Position numbers and translations under genes: made by a program
Shown here: positions 15,896 through 24,343 of the stretch, piece by piece
Numbering within the stretch: the first letter of the stretch is position 1
How the letters are laid out: each line of letters opens with the position of its first letter
NCBI RefSeq assembly: GCF_001552675.1
Contig: NZ_BCRQ01000027.1
Location: forward strand, 1-37,154
Direction of reading: 5' to 3'
DNA: 37,154 nucleotides
Source: Alicyclobacillus sendaiensis NBRC 100866
Lineage (GTDB): Bacteria > Bacillota > Bacilli > Alicyclobacillales > Alicyclobacillaceae
The notes under the pieces: generated by a model
Seen by the model: the letters and a program-made list of their open reading frames with translations, nothing else
Database searches by the model: none
Told to the model about the DNA's origin: nothing

Positions 15896-16741
15896 TCACC
15901 CAAGGTCCATCTCAATGTCGAGCCCCACGTCTACAGCCTGGGCGCGCATGGTGATGTGGCTCATGGAAATGAAGTCGACGCCCGTCTCCGCCACCGCTCT
16001 CAGCCGGCCCGGCCGCATGTTGCCCGACGCCTCGAGCGGAACGCGGCCGCCGGTACGCCGCACCGCCTCGCGCATGGCCTCGAGATCCATGTTGTCGAGG
16101 AGGACGACGTCGGCCCCCGCCGCGATGGCCTCCTCCAGCTGATCCAGGGATTCCACTTCCACCTCGACCTTGTGGGCAACGCCAGCCCGCGCCTTTGCGC
16201 GCGAGACGGCCTCCCGGACGCCGCCCGCAATGGCGATGTGGTTGTCCTTGATGAGCACCATGTCGTCGAGGGCAAACCTGTGATTCCAGGCGCCGCCCAC
16301 GCGGACCGCGTACTTCTCGAGCGCCCGCCATCCCGGCGTGGTCTTGCGCGTGTCCAGGATGCGCGCGCTCGTCCCCTCGACCTCGCGGACGGCGTCGCGC
16401 GCCGCCGTGGCGATGCCGGTCAAGCGGGACAGAAAGTTGAGCGCCGTGCGCTCCGCGCCGAGAATGGACCGCGCCGCGCCCTCCACCCGCATCACCACGC
16501 CGGAGCCGTCGAGATCGATCCCGTCCGGGCACAGGACGGTGACCTGGAGTCGCGGGTCCACCTCGTGAAACACCCAGGCGGCGACCTCTGTGCCGCACAC
16601 CCTGGACGGTTCTTTGATCCACACGCTCGCGCGCGCCGTCGCATCGGCCGGGATGACGGCTTCGGTCGTGAGATCGCCCCGGCCCAGGTCTTCGGCGAGC
16701 GCGAGGCGGACGAGATCGCGCGTCACCACGTCGAGCCACAT
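15896..16741 (-). CDS. nadC: nicotinate-nucleotide pyrophosphorylase (quinolinate phosphoribosyltransferase)
   Basis: NadC decarboxylates quinolinate and joins it to PRPP to give nicotinate mononucleotide. Family motifs include EDLGRGDLTTEAVIPAD, the active-site run ILDTRKTTPGWRALEKYAV, DDMVLIKDNHI, and the C-terminal EASGNM and DFISMSH segments. The frame is open to 16822, but the ATG at 16741 with GGGAGG ten bases upstream begins the conserved domain (281 residues). It is the first gene of the nad operon, and a palindromic operator-like region lies about 50-75 bases upstream of its start. Confidence 0.95.
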   Translation of the reverse strand: MWLDVVTRDLVRLALAEDLGRGDLTTEAVIPADATARASVWIKEPSRVCGTEVAAWVFHEVDPRLQVTVLCPDGIDLDGSGVVMRVEGAARSILGAERTALNFLSRLTGIATAARDAVREVEGTSARILDTRKTTPGWRALEKYAVRVGGAWNHRFALDDMVLIKDNHIAIAGGVREAVSRAKARAGVAHKVEVEVESLDQLEEAIAAGADVVLLDNMDLEAMREAVRRTGGRVPLEASGNMRPGRLRAVAETGVDFISMSHITMRAQAVDVGLDIEMDLG

Positions 16742-16791
16742 CGCCCTCACGCCTCCCTTGATGCGCCTCGCCGCGTCGCCAGGCGCACAAC

Positions 16792-16817
16792 ACTGTTTAA
16801 TCAACTGTATATACAGT
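16792..16817. promoter_or_regulatory. palindromic operator-like array upstream of nadC
   Basis: ACTGTATATACAGT (16804-16817) is a perfect 14-bp palindrome, and a further ACTGT half-site lies at 16792-16796. Half-site starts are spaced 12 and 9 bases. The position upstream of nadC fits a repressor of NAD synthesis such as NiaR, but I could not match that regulator's consensus from memory. The core also looks like an enterobacterial LexA box, which is not the form used in Firmicutes. Confidence 0.45.
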
Positions 16818-16859
16818 AGCACACACAGGATGGTGTTTCACCTGGAAGTTGCGAGGAGC

Positions 16860-16888
16860 TTGCGAAACGAGGGAAGGGGAAGTATACT
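16860..16888 (+). promoter_or_regulatory. promoter of the radical SAM gene
   Basis: TTGCGA (16860-16865, 4/6) is followed after 17 bases by TATACT (16883-16888, 5/6). Transcription would start near 16895, about 49 bases before the chosen ATG at 16944. Confidence 0.6.
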
Positions 16889-16943
16889 GAGATGAGAACA
16901 TATGTTCGGTTTCGCGCAGGTCGCGCTGAGGAGGGGTGCCGGG

Positions 16944-17933
16944 ATGGAGGCTCCGACGTTTCTTCGTCTGGATGTGAAGCGGGCGCTGAACCGGGTTCGC
17001 GCCGCGAGCATGCCGTTTGCGTGGTCGCTGAATCCGTACCGAGGCTGTGGGCACGGGTGCGCCTTCTGCTATGCCCGAGGTACGCATGAATATCTCGGGT
17101 ACCATGCGGACGACACGTTCCGCTCGCGCATCCACGTGAAGCAGGAGCTCCCTGCCGTCCTCGAGGCGGAGCTCAGCGCGCGGCTCGCGCGAGCCGGGGG
17201 AGATGTCGAACGGATGGCCGCTTCGCTCGGCATCGTGGCCATCGGCACGGCGACGGACCCGTATCAGTCGGCCGAGGCGCGCTTTGGCATCACGCGCCGG
17301 TGCCTCGAGGTCCTCGTCCGCTACGGCGTCCGGTTCAGCATCACGACGAGATCGCCGCTCGTGCTGCGAGATCTCGACCTGTTGAAGCGCGCCAGGCTGG
17401 AGGGCGTGCACGTGAGCCTGCACACGCTCGATGCCGAGATCTGGCGCGCCTTTGAGCCTGCCACGCCGCCGCCTGGCGTCCGGCTGCGCGCGTTGGCGCA
17501 GCTCGTGGAGGCCGGGCTCCCGGTGAGCGTCTTCGTGGCGCCGGTGCTCCCTTATCTGACAGACGACGTGGCGTCCATCGCGGCCGTCATGAAGGCCGCG
17601 CGGGCGGCAGGCGCCGCGGATGCAATGGTGTCGCCTCTGCGGTTGGCGCCCGAGGTCAAGCCGTGGTTCTTCGCTGTCCTGAGGCGCGCGTATCCGGCGA
17701 TGGTGGCGCGGTACGAGCGCTTGTACGCGGGCCGCGCCTATCCACCGCGCGCGTACGCCGAGCGATTGTACGCGGTGGAGGCGCTCGCCAGGCGGGCGGC
17801 GGGGCTCGCGCCGCGGCAGGTGCCCGCGGACGCACCGGGCGACGAGCCGGCCGCACAAACCGAGGGGGCGCGCGGTGAACCGAAACCTGCCGCGCCCGAG
17901 CCTCGCTGCGTGCAGTTGACGCTGCCGCTCTAG
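16944..17933 (+). CDS. SPL-like radical SAM protein with C-terminal clamp-binding-like motif
   Basis: This 329-residue protein belongs to the spore photoproduct lyase-like radical SAM family (COG1533). The cluster motif CGHGCAFC (C-x3-C-x2-C; Cys35, Cys39, Cys42) follows WSLNPYRG, and GTATDPYQ and FSITTRSPLVLRDLDLL match the family. It lacks the residues I would need to call true photoproduct lyase, so the substrate is unknown, although DNA is likely. The last six residues are QLTLPL, at the end of a Pro/Ala-rich tail, closely matching bacterial beta-clamp-binding hexapeptides such as QLSLPL. The frame opens at 16902, but GAGGAGGGG seven bases before the ATG at 16944 fixes the start. It converges on thiF with a 13-base gap and no terminator. 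Confidence 0.82.
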   Translation: MEAPTFLRLDVKRALNRVRAASMPFAWSLNPYRGCGHGCAFCYARGTHEYLGYHADDTFRSRIHVKQELPAVLEAELSARLARAGGDVERMAASLGIVAIGTATDPYQSAEARFGITRRCLEVLVRYGVRFSITTRSPLVLRDLDLLKRARLEGVHVSLHTLDAEIWRAFEPATPPPGVRLRALAQLVEAGLPVSVFVAPVLPYLTDDVASIAAVMKAARAAGAADAMVSPLRLAPEVKPWFFAVLRRAYPAMVARYERLYAGRAYPPRAYAERLYAVEALARRAAGLAPRQVPADAPGDEPAAQTEGARGEPKPAAPEPRCVQLTLPL

Positions 17934-17946
17934 GCGTCTTCGGGCA

Positions 17947-18978
17947 TCACATGCCGATGTACTGCGCGTAAAGCGAGCGGGCGCGGGCGGGATCGTCCGT
18001 GCCATGCACGAGCGCGCGGCCGTTCGGGAACACGGTGAGGGTCACGCCCTCCGCCTCAAATCGCAGCAGGGCGTCGTTCGCGCGCACAGCGCCAAGCGGT
18101 CGCAGGCGCTCGGCGAGCGCCTCGAGCGAAAGCGCCACGTCCGCCTCGGGCCGCACCTGAATCGTCTGGCGGCCGCAGAACGTGACGGAGAGCGCTCGGC
18201 GGCCCGCGCTGAGGGCCACAAACTCCCTCCGCGCGCAGCAGGGGCAGTCGGGCTTGGGACCGCCCATGCGGATGAGCCGGACATCGGTCTGCCACACGTC
18301 GGCCTGGAGGATGGCGTTCGACAGGGCGTCCTCACGGCCCGCGAGGTACTTCAGCACCTCCGCCACCTGGTACGACGCCATCCACTGAACGATAGGCGCA
18401 ATGACGCCGACCGTGTCGCACGTGTCATACCCCACCCGGGCACCGTGGCCCACGAGACACACCAGGCACGGCGTGCGGCCGGGCCGCAAGAACGCGCTCG
18501 TGCCATGCGCCTCCACCGCGCCCGCGTAGGCCCATGGGATGCCGTGCTTGACCGCCACCTCGTTGATCAAGTACCGGACCTCGAAGTTGTCGCTTCCGTC
18601 GATCACGACGTCCACGTCGGCGAGGAGGCGCTCCGCATTTGAGGCGTCGAGATCGTCCACCACCGCTTCGATGGCGATGCTGCTGTTGGCGGCCGCAAGC
18701 GCGTCGCGCGCCGCGATGGCCTTCGGCGTGGCGTTGCGGGCGTCCTCCTCGGTGTAGAGCATTTGGCGCTGCAGGTTCGTGATCTCGACGACGTCCCGGT
18801 CAATGAGCCGCAGGTAGCCCACGCCGGCGCGCGCGAGCTGCGCGGCGCTCGCCGTCCCGAGCGCGCCGAGCCCCACCACGGCCACGCGTGCGCTCGAGAT
18901 CCGCTCCTGGCCCGCCTCGCCGATGTGCCGAAAGCGAATCTGGCGCGAATAGCGGCTGTTAAATGCGAACTCCGTCAT
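17947..18978 (-). CDS. thiF: ThiF/MoeB-family sulfur-carrier adenylyltransferase
   Basis: This E1-like enzyme adenylates the C-terminal Gly of ThiS with ATP so that sulfur can be loaded for thiazole formation. The Rossmann motif VVGLGALGTASAAQLARAG, the Arg/Asp segment DRDVVEITNLQRQ and the DGSDNFEVRYLINE run are all present. Zinc-binding Cys pairs are CLVC and CPCC. At 343 residues it has an extra C-terminal domain of about 90 residues (ending LYAQYIGM), similar in size to B. subtilis ThiF and without a rhodanese domain. It may also serve MoaD. It is the last gene of the thi operon, 15 bases after thiG. Confidence 0.9.
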   Translation of the reverse strand: MTEFAFNSRYSRQIRFRHIGEAGQERISSARVAVVGLGALGTASAAQLARAGVGYLRLIDRDVVEITNLQRQMLYTEEDARNATPKAIAARDALAAANSSIAIEAVVDDLDASNAERLLADVDVVIDGSDNFEVRYLINEVAVKHGIPWAYAGAVEAHGTSAFLRPGRTPCLVCLVGHGARVGYDTCDTVGVIAPIVQWMASYQVAEVLKYLAGREDALSNAILQADVWQTDVRLIRMGGPKPDCPCCARREFVALSAGRRALSVTFCGRQTIQVRPEADVALSLEALAERLRPLGAVRANDALLRFEAEGVTLTVFPNGRALVHGTDDPARARSLYAQYIGM

Positions 18979-18993
18979 GCCGCAGCCATCCCT

Positions 18994-19773
18994 TCAGTTC
19001 CGACCGACGACGCCCGCCTCCGGGCTCGACGGTGAAGGTGTGCTCGACTTCGGGATGCGGCCGGCGCGCCGCGCGAGATAGCCGGCCTCGACGGCCATGC
19101 GCATCGCCCGCGCCATCGCGACGGGATCGCCCGCGCGGGCAATGGCGGTGTTGACGAGCACGGCGTCCGCGCCGGTTTCCATCGCGAGCGCGGCGTCAGA
19201 CGGGGCGCCGATGCCCGCGTCCACCACCACCGGCACGCGGCCGCGGATCTCGTCGACGATGCGCGCAATCCGCTCCACCGCCTCGAGGCCGCGCCCCGTG
19301 CCGATGGCGGATCCGTACGGCATTACGGCCGCGCAGCCGACTTCTAACAGCCGCCGGGCGACGACGTGATCGTCCGTGGTGTAGGGAAGCACGACGAAGC
19401 CCTCTTTGACGAGGATCTCGGCGGCCTCCACGGTCGCGATGGGATCCGGAAGCAGGGTGCCGTCATCCGGGATGACCTCGAGCTTCACCCAGTTCGACAG
19501 CCCCGCGGCCCGCGCCAGCCGCGCCGTGCGGACGGCCTCTTCGGCCGTGTGGCAGCCCGCGGTGTTCGGCAATAGCGTGTAGCGCTCGAGATCGATGTAG
19601 GACAGGATGGACGTCTCGCGAGCCTCGAGATTCACCCGTCGCACGGCGACGGTGACGATCTCGGCGCCCGAGGCAGCGAGCGCTTCGCGCATGACCTCGA
19701 GCGATTCGTACTTGCCCGTGCCCACCATGAGCCGGGACTGAAACGAGCGTCCTGCAATCCGCAAAGGTTCCAT
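18994..19773 (-). CDS. thiG: thiazole synthase
   Basis: ThiG condenses deoxyxylulose phosphate, dehydroglycine and ThiS-thiocarboxylate into the thiazole phosphate ring. It is a TIM barrel. The Schiff-base Lys is Lys97 in SNWVKLEVI, and phosphate-binding segments [13 protein letters not shown] and [10 protein letters not shown] are intact. The ATG at 19773 is preferred over a GTG at 19794 because GAGGAG lies ten bases upstream. The C-terminus has a Ser/Pro-rich tail ([12 protein letters not shown]) beyond the conserved fold. A gap of about 150 bases separates it from thiS. Confidence 0.95.
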   Translation of the reverse strand: MEPLRIAGRSFQSRLMVGTGKYESLEVMREALAASGAEIVTVAVRRVNLEARETSILSYIDLERYTLLPNTAGCHTAEEAVRTARLARAAGLSNWVKLEVIPDDGTLLPDPIATVEAAEILVKEGFVVLPYTTDDHVVARRLLEVGCAAVMPYGSAIGTGRGLEAVERIARIVDEIRGRVPVVVDAGIGAPSDAALAMETGADAVLVNTAIARAGDPVAMARAMRMAVEAGYLARRAGRIPKSSTPSPSSPEAGVVGRN

Positions 19774-19926
19774 GGGGAACTTGCTCCTCTCCACGTACGG
19801 ATATCTGCGCCTTGGCGATCCGCCAGCGCGGGGGACGTTTGCTCAGCGCGCCCTTCCCGCGCGGATGCGTGCTTCCCGGCAAGCGGTCCGCGCGGCAAGC
19901 GGCATCTGTCAACGGCCGAAGGGCCA

Positions 19927-20127
19927 TCAGCCGCCGCCGACGAATCGAACCATCTCGACGACGTCGCCCTCCTGGATCACTTCGGCGTCGAACGCCTCTC
20001 GGTCCACAATCTGGCCATTCCGCTCAATGGCCACCGGCTCGCCGTCGAGATCGTAGTGGCGGACGAGATCGCGCACCGTGAGGCCATCCGGAAGGGAGAC
20101 GTCCTTACCGTTCAGGCGTATTCGCAC
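19927..20127 (-). CDS. thiS: thiamine sulfur-carrier protein ThiS
   Basis: This small ubiquitin-fold protein (66 residues) carries sulfur as a C-terminal thiocarboxylate. It starts VRIRLNGKDV and ends MVRFVGGG, the di-glycine tail required for adenylation by ThiF. An ATG at 20133 is only two bases from the GGGAGG; the GTG at 20127 has an eight-base spacing and starts exactly at the conserved beta strand. It overlaps the 3' end of thiO by 23 bases. Confidence 0.92.
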   Translation of the reverse strand: MRIRLNGKDVSLPDGLTVRDLVRHYDLDGEPVAIERNGQIVDREAFDAEVIQEGDVVEMVRFVGGG

Positions 20128-21262
20128 GCACATCACCTCCCCGAGCCGCAAAACGCGCGGGCGGCCAAAACGGCAGCCAGAGATCCTCGGGCTCGCGCCC
20201 GAGCGCGGCGCCCGCCACGATGCGGCCCGTGATGGGGGAGAGCAACACGCCGTTGCGAAAATGGCCGACGGCGAGAATGATGCCCTCGGCGCCGGGCCAC
20301 GGGCCAATGACGGGATCGGCCGCTTCACCTGCGAGTCGCGGGCGAAGGCCGCTCCAGGCGCGCACCCACTCGCCGCCGCGAAGGCCGGGCACCGCGCCGA
20401 GCGCCTTGGCGGCAAGCGCCGCGAGGCCGTCCACTGTGTTGCGCTTGTCGTAGCCCGCGTCCGGCTCCTCCGTCGCGCCGACGACGACCGTCCCATCCCG
20501 CTTCGGCACCAGATACGTGCCGGCATCGTACACCGTTCGGCGCAAGGCGGCGCCGCGCGGCGGTCGCAAGGCAAACATCTGCCCCTTCACCGGACGCACC
20601 TCGAGCGAAATCCCGAGCGCGCGGAGGAAGGGAGATGCCCACGCGCCGGCTGCCAGCACCACCCGGTCCGCCGCGTACACGTCCCGCGCGCCGCGCACGC
20701 GCCAACCCGCGCCCGCGCGCTCGACGGCCACAACTTCTTCGCCCTCGTACACGTCGCACAGGCCAGCCACACACGCCCTGAGCGCCGCGCTGAGCCTCGG
20801 CGCGTGGACGTTGCCGTCGCGCGGCAGATAGAGCGCGCCAAGCACGTCGTCCGCGGTTGCGGGCTCGAGCGCCCGCACCTCTGCCGGATCGAGCCACACC
20901 GCCTCATCGCCCGCCGCGCGCTGCCATCTCATCCGCTCCCTGAGCGCCGCGGCCGCGCCCTCCGAGCGCGCGAGCTGCAGGATGCCGTTTTCCACCCACT
21001 CGACGTCGATGCCCGTCTCCTCGAGGAGCGCCGCCGCAAAGTTCGGGTACATCGCGCGGCTCTCCCGGCACAGCGCATAAAACGCGTCCGGCGCGTGCGC
21101 CTCGAGCTGCGCGCCGAGCATCCCCGCCGCCGCACTCGAGGCCTCGCCCCCCAGCCGGCCGCGGTCGATCACGGCCACGGACAGTCCCTCGCGCGCCAGG
21201 GCCCGCGCCGACGCCATGCCGATGGCGCCGCCGCCCACCACCACGGCGTCATACGCACGCAT
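20105..21262 (-). CDS. thiO: glycine oxidase ThiO
   Basis: ThiO is an FAD-dependent oxidase that converts glycine to dehydroglycine for the thiazole synthase. The N-terminal motif YDAVVVGGGAIGMASARALA binds FAD, LGGEASSAAAGML is the family's second FAD segment, and the C-terminal WSGLRPRLAGEAADPVIG and VGHFRNGVLLSP are characteristic of the DAO fold. It has 385 residues. GGAGGAGGT seven bases before the ATG sets the start; the much longer open frame upstream is antisense-like and ignored. It overlaps tenI by 14 bases and thiS by 23. Confidence 0.93.
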   Translation of the reverse strand: MRAYDAVVVGGGAIGMASARALAREGLSVAVIDRGRLGGEASSAAAGMLGAQLEAHAPDAFYALCRESRAMYPNFAAALLEETGIDVEWVENGILQLARSEGAAAALRERMRWQRAAGDEAVWLDPAEVRALEPATADDVLGALYLPRDGNVHAPRLSAALRACVAGLCDVYEGEEVVAVERAGAGWRVRGARDVYAADRVVLAAGAWASPFLRALGISLEVRPVKGQMFALRPPRGAALRRTVYDAGTYLVPKRDGTVVVGATEEPDAGYDKRNTVDGLAALAAKALGAVPGLRGGEWVRAWSGLRPRLAGEAADPVIGPWPGAEGIILAVGHFRNGVLLSPITGRIVAGAALGREPEDLWLPFWPPARFAARGGDVRANTPER

Positions 21263-21941
21263 TCCGCACACCTCCTCCTGCCGCCGGAAACGGCACCTTC
21301 GGCGCCGCGGCACATCTTGCCATGGCCTCCTTGAGCCTCGCCGCGGCCGCGCGCGGATCCGCGGCCTCCACCACCGCGCCAATGACGGCCACGCCGCTTG
21401 CGCCCGTGGCCAACACCTCGGCCACGTTCCCGGCGTCAATCCCGCCGATGGCCACCACCGGGATGGCGAGCGCCTCGACCACCCGGGCGAGTTCCCGCAC
21501 GCCCTTCGGCGGCAGGCCCGGGTGTGATGCGGTGGGGAAGATGTGGCCAAAGGTGACGTAGTCGGCGCCCGCCGCCTCGGCGGCCCGCGCCTCCTCGAGC
21601 GAGTGCACGGAGCAGCCGAGGAGAAGCCCGCCGCCCGCGCGCTGCACCACCTCGCGCGCAGCCGCGACCGGCAGCGACTTGGCAGCCAGGTGCACGCCGT
21701 CCGCGCCCGCCGCCAGGGCCACGTCCAGGCGATCGTTCACGAGCACGCGCGCGCCTGATCCCGCCTCGCGCAGCCGCGCCAGAAGCTCGCGCGCGAATTC
21801 AAACACGGCGAGCGCCGGCGCCTTCTTTTCGCGGACTTGAATCACGTCCGCGCCACCCAAAGCCGCGAGCCACAGCGCCTCTTCGAGCGGAACCTTCGCG
21901 CCGCGGGCGCGATCGCTCAACACATGGAGCACATGGGTCAT
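21249..21941 (-). CDS. tenI: thiazole tautomerase TenI (ThiE-like)
   Basis: This TIM-barrel protein of the ThiE/TenI family has 230 residues. The motif YVTFGHIFPTASHPGL resembles TenI (FGHVFET) more than the ThiE phosphate/pyrophosphate motif, and the gene sits just before thiO as in B. subtilis tenA-tenI-thiO-thiS-thiG-thiF. TenI aromatises the thiazole product. Segments GCSVHSLEEA and IPVVAIGGID are shared by both families, so thiamine phosphate synthase activity cannot be excluded. GGAGA lies seven bases before the ATG; the frame is open further but crosses a terminator hairpin. Confidence 0.8.
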   Translation of the reverse strand: MTHVLHVLSDRARGAKVPLEEALWLAALGGADVIQVREKKAPALAVFEFARELLARLREAGSGARVLVNDRLDVALAAGADGVHLAAKSLPVAAAREVVQRAGGGLLLGCSVHSLEEARAAEAAGADYVTFGHIFPTASHPGLPPKGVRELARVVEALAIPVVAIGGIDAGNVAEVLATGASGVAVIGAVVEAADPRAAAARLKEAMARCAAAPKVPFPAAGGGVRNACV

Positions 21942-21954
21942 GTTGTCATCTCCA

Positions 21955-21984
21955 AAAGAAAAGCCGCACCCCATCGGGCACGGC
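21955..21984 (-). terminator. intrinsic terminator between ppaC and tenI
   Basis: In minus-strand RNA GCCGUGCCC and GGGUGCGGC form a 9-bp stem (two G-U pairs) with loop GAUG, followed by UUUUCUUUU. It ends about 14 bases before the tenI start codon, almost on its ribosome binding site. It may terminate ppaC or attenuate the thi operon. Confidence 0.7.
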
Positions 21985-22049
21985 AGGTTTCCAGTCTGAA
22001 CCTCGCAAACGCGCCGCCACATCGGCAGCCATCTGATGTTGTCGCGGAC

Positions 22050-22979
22050 TTACTTCGAGAGCGCCTCCGTGAGCACGGGGACAATCTGCTTCTTGCGCGA
22101 CACGACGCCTTTCAGCAGGGCCTGATGATCCTCGAGCTTCACGCCGTACGCCTCCTCGACCGCGTGCGCCGCGCGCCCCACGGCCAGGCCCACCGAGTCG
22201 TTGTTCAGGATGTCGGTCACCACAAAGAAGAACAGGTCCAGATTCTTCTCGGCGACCTTCTTCTCCATGGCCTGCAGGATCTCGCCCTTCTTCGCGAGCA
22301 CGTCGTTGACGTCCACCGCATTCACCTGCGCGATCTCGACCTTCGCATGGCCCATCTGGAACTCCTTCGCGTCGAGCGTCAGAAGTTCGTCGACGGTCTT
22401 CTGGCTGAGATCCGCGCCCGCCTTGAGCATCTGAAGCCCGTACTCCTCCAGCTTGACGCCAGCGAGCTCGGCGAGTTCCCGCGCCGCCTTCACGTCCTCC
22501 TCCGTGCAGGTCGGCGACTTGAGGAGCAGAGTGTCCGAGATGATGGCGGAGAGCATGATGCCAGCCACGTGGCGCGGAATCGAGACGTTCTTCTCCTTGT
22601 ACAGCTTGTTCAAAATGGTGGCTGTGCAGCCGACCGGTTCCGCGCGATAGTAGAGCGGATCCGCCGTCTCGAAGTTCGCGATGCGGTGGTGATCGATGAC
22701 CTCCACCACCTTCACCTGGTCGACGTCCGGCGCGCTCTGTTGGCGCTCGTTGTGATCCACCAGGATGACCTCGTCCACTTCCCCTGCCACGCCCTCGACG
22801 ACGCGCGGCGCGGACACACCGAAGTGGCTCAGGACGAACTGCGTCTCAGGGTTCGGCTCGCCGAGCGCCACGGGCTCCACGTCCTCGCCCAGTTCGCGCT
22901 TCAGGTGAGCGTATGCGATCGCGGACGTGATCGCGTCGGTATCGGGATTTCGGTGGCCGAAAATCAAGCGCTTCGCCAT
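22050..22979 (-). CDS. ppaC: manganese-dependent inorganic pyrophosphatase, family II
   Basis: PpaC hydrolyses pyrophosphate to phosphate in the cytosol, pulling biosynthetic reactions forward. DHH-family motifs are intact: [14 protein letters not shown] (His9, Asp13, Asp15), [17 protein letters not shown] and [10 protein letters not shown]. The C-terminal DHHA2 domain ends with the substrate-binding [10 protein letters not shown]. Its 309 residues match the simple family II form without CBS domains. GGAGGAGT upstream of the ATG at 22979 fixes the start rather than the earlier in-frame ATG at 23012. It appears monocistronic. Confidence 0.95.
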   Translation of the reverse strand: MAKRLIFGHRNPDTDAITSAIAYAHLKRELGEDVEPVALGEPNPETQFVLSHFGVSAPRVVEGVAGEVDEVILVDHNERQQSAPDVDQVKVVEVIDHHRIANFETADPLYYRAEPVGCTATILNKLYKEKNVSIPRHVAGIMLSAIISDTLLLKSPTCTEEDVKAARELAELAGVKLEEYGLQMLKAGADLSQKTVDELLTLDAKEFQMGHAKVEIAQVNAVDVNDVLAKKGEILQAMEKKVAEKNLDLFFFVVTDILNNDSVGLAVGRAAHAVEEAYGVKLEDHQALLKGVVSRKKQIVPVLTEALSK

Positions 22980-23020
22980 GCAGCCGACTCCTCCAAGCGA
23001 TTTTGTAAACATTCGAATTC

Positions 23021-23029
23021 AGTATATCA
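23021..23029 (-). promoter_or_regulatory. extended -10 promoter of ppaC
   Basis: On the minus strand TGATATACT is an extended -10 (TGN plus TATACT) 42 bases upstream of the ATG at 22979, in a short AT-rich patch. No clear -35 is seen. Confidence 0.5.
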
Positions 23030-23063
23030 GGTTGGAGGGCCTGTTTGCACGGGTGGCGAGGCA

Positions 23064-24314
23064 TCACGCGTTCGGCGCCGCGCCCGAAGCGGGTTGGCCT
23101 GCGGCGCCGTGGCGCGGGACGGCCCGCCACCAGCCGATGGTGAGCGCGGCGCACGCGGCAGAGCAGAGCCACATCCACGCCGCGATGGGCACCACGCGCA
23201 GGGAGACGCCGGCAAGCCCGTTGGCAAGCGGCACCGCCACGCCCGCGAACGAGTAGATGAGGCCAAACGCCCTCCCGCGCACCTTCTCGGGAATCGCGCG
23301 CTGCATGAGGGCGAAACCGATGGCGTTGATGATGGCAATGAACACGCCCTCCACCACGCTTGTGGCGAGCGAGAACGGCACGGAGCGAGAGAAGCTGAAC
23401 GCGAGGATCGACGCCGACGTCAAACCGCCGAACGTGAGAAGCCCTGTGCGCGCGTTCATCTTCGCGGCGAGGCTCGCGAAGAGGCTGCCAAGCAGCTGAC
23501 CGAAGGACAGGGTCGCGTTCAGAGCGCCGAATTGCGCAGCGCCTCCGTGCAGCACGCGGTGCGTCCACACGGATAAGAGCACGTCCACCCCGGCGAAGGA
23601 GAAGTTGAGGAGCATGAGGACGGGCAAAACGGCGACGAACCAGCGAATGCGCGCGACGGCGCGCCAGCCTTCCATCATCTGCGAGGCCAAAGAAGCCTTT
23701 GGCCTCGGCGCTGCCGCTCGGTCCCGCCACCTGCGGCCCTCACGCCGCCACAGGCGAATGACGTTGGCCACGGCGGCGGCGCTCGCGAGAAAGGTGAGGC
23801 CGTCGATGGCAGCAATCCATGGGACGCCGATGGCCGCGATCGACGCGCCCCCGACGGCCGCGCCGACGGAGATGGCCAGTCGCGACGTGGTCATGGAGAG
23901 GCCATTGGCCGCCACGAGATCCTCGTCGGGCACCAGCCGTGGCAGGATCACGCTCTCGGCTGGCGTAAACAGGCTGCCGCCGAGGCCGTGCGCGGCCAGA
24001 ATGACGAGCGTCACGGGCACAAACGCGTGGGGCCACCACGCGTAGGCCAGGGCGCCGAACAGCGAGACCGCGGCGCGGACGAGATCGGTCCAAAGCATCA
24101 CGAAACGGGCGTCCCAGCGATCCACGAGGCTGCCGCCGACGGCGGACAGGAGGTTCGGCAGCGTCAACACCAACCCGGCGGCGGACAACAGGTATGGCGA
24201 GCGGAGCTGCAGTTCCCAATACGCCATGATGAACAACAGCTGCGTGCCGACCTGCGACAAGATCTGCCCCAGCCAGACGGAGGTGAACGCCGGCCATCGG
24301 AATACCCGGAACAT
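23064..24314 (-). CDS. MFS exporter, 12 helices
   Basis: This 416-residue major facilitator protein resembles the MFS_3/macrolide-efflux-like group. The N-terminus FRVFRWPAFTSVWLGQILSQVG is typical, and loop 2-3 carries GGSLVDRWDAR. A long cytoplasmic loop with basic residues (LWRREGRRWRDRAAAPRPKA) lies between helices 6 and 7. It may export drugs or metabolites; substrate unknown. GAGGAGAG six bases before the ATG sets the start. It follows the other MFS gene by 29 bases and is the last gene of the yhbD operon as read here. Confidence 0.85.
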   Translation of the reverse strand: MFRVFRWPAFTSVWLGQILSQVGTQLLFIMAYWELQLRSPYLLSAAGLVLTLPNLLSAVGGSLVDRWDARFVMLWTDLVRAAVSLFGALAYAWWPHAFVPVTLVILAAHGLGGSLFTPAESVILPRLVPDEDLVAANGLSMTTSRLAISVGAAVGGASIAAIGVPWIAAIDGLTFLASAAAVANVIRLWRREGRRWRDRAAAPRPKASLASQMMEGWRAVARIRWFVAVLPVLMLLNFSFAGVDVLLSVWTHRVLHGGAAQFGALNATLSFGQLLGSLFASLAAKMNARTGLLTFGGLTSASILAFSFSRSVPFSLATSVVEGVFIAIINAIGFALMQRAIPEKVRGRAFGLIYSFAGVAVPLANGLAGVSLRVVPIAAWMWLCSAACAALTIGWWRAVPRHGAAGQPASGAAPNA

Positions 24315-24343
24315 CGCGCTCTCTCCTCACACGGGATTTGACC

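Noticed and set aside
16804-16817. LexA/SOS box before the radical SAM gene
   Set aside because: CTGTATATACAG resembles the enterobacterial LexA site but is shorter, and Firmicutes LexA uses GAAC-N4-GTTC. It is reported only as an unassigned operator.
14270-16819. An 849-codon open frame on the plus strand opposite nadA, nadB and nadC
   Set aside because: It is a composition shadow: GC-rich codons on one strand leave the antisense frame open. It has no ribosome binding site at its start and no recognisable domain, and the minus-strand genes are certain.
21942-22049. TPP riboswitch upstream of tenI
   Set aside because: The expected conserved segments (CUGAGA, ACCUGAUCUGG and the following GCCAG-type stem) are not present; only unrelated hairpins and a terminator are seen.
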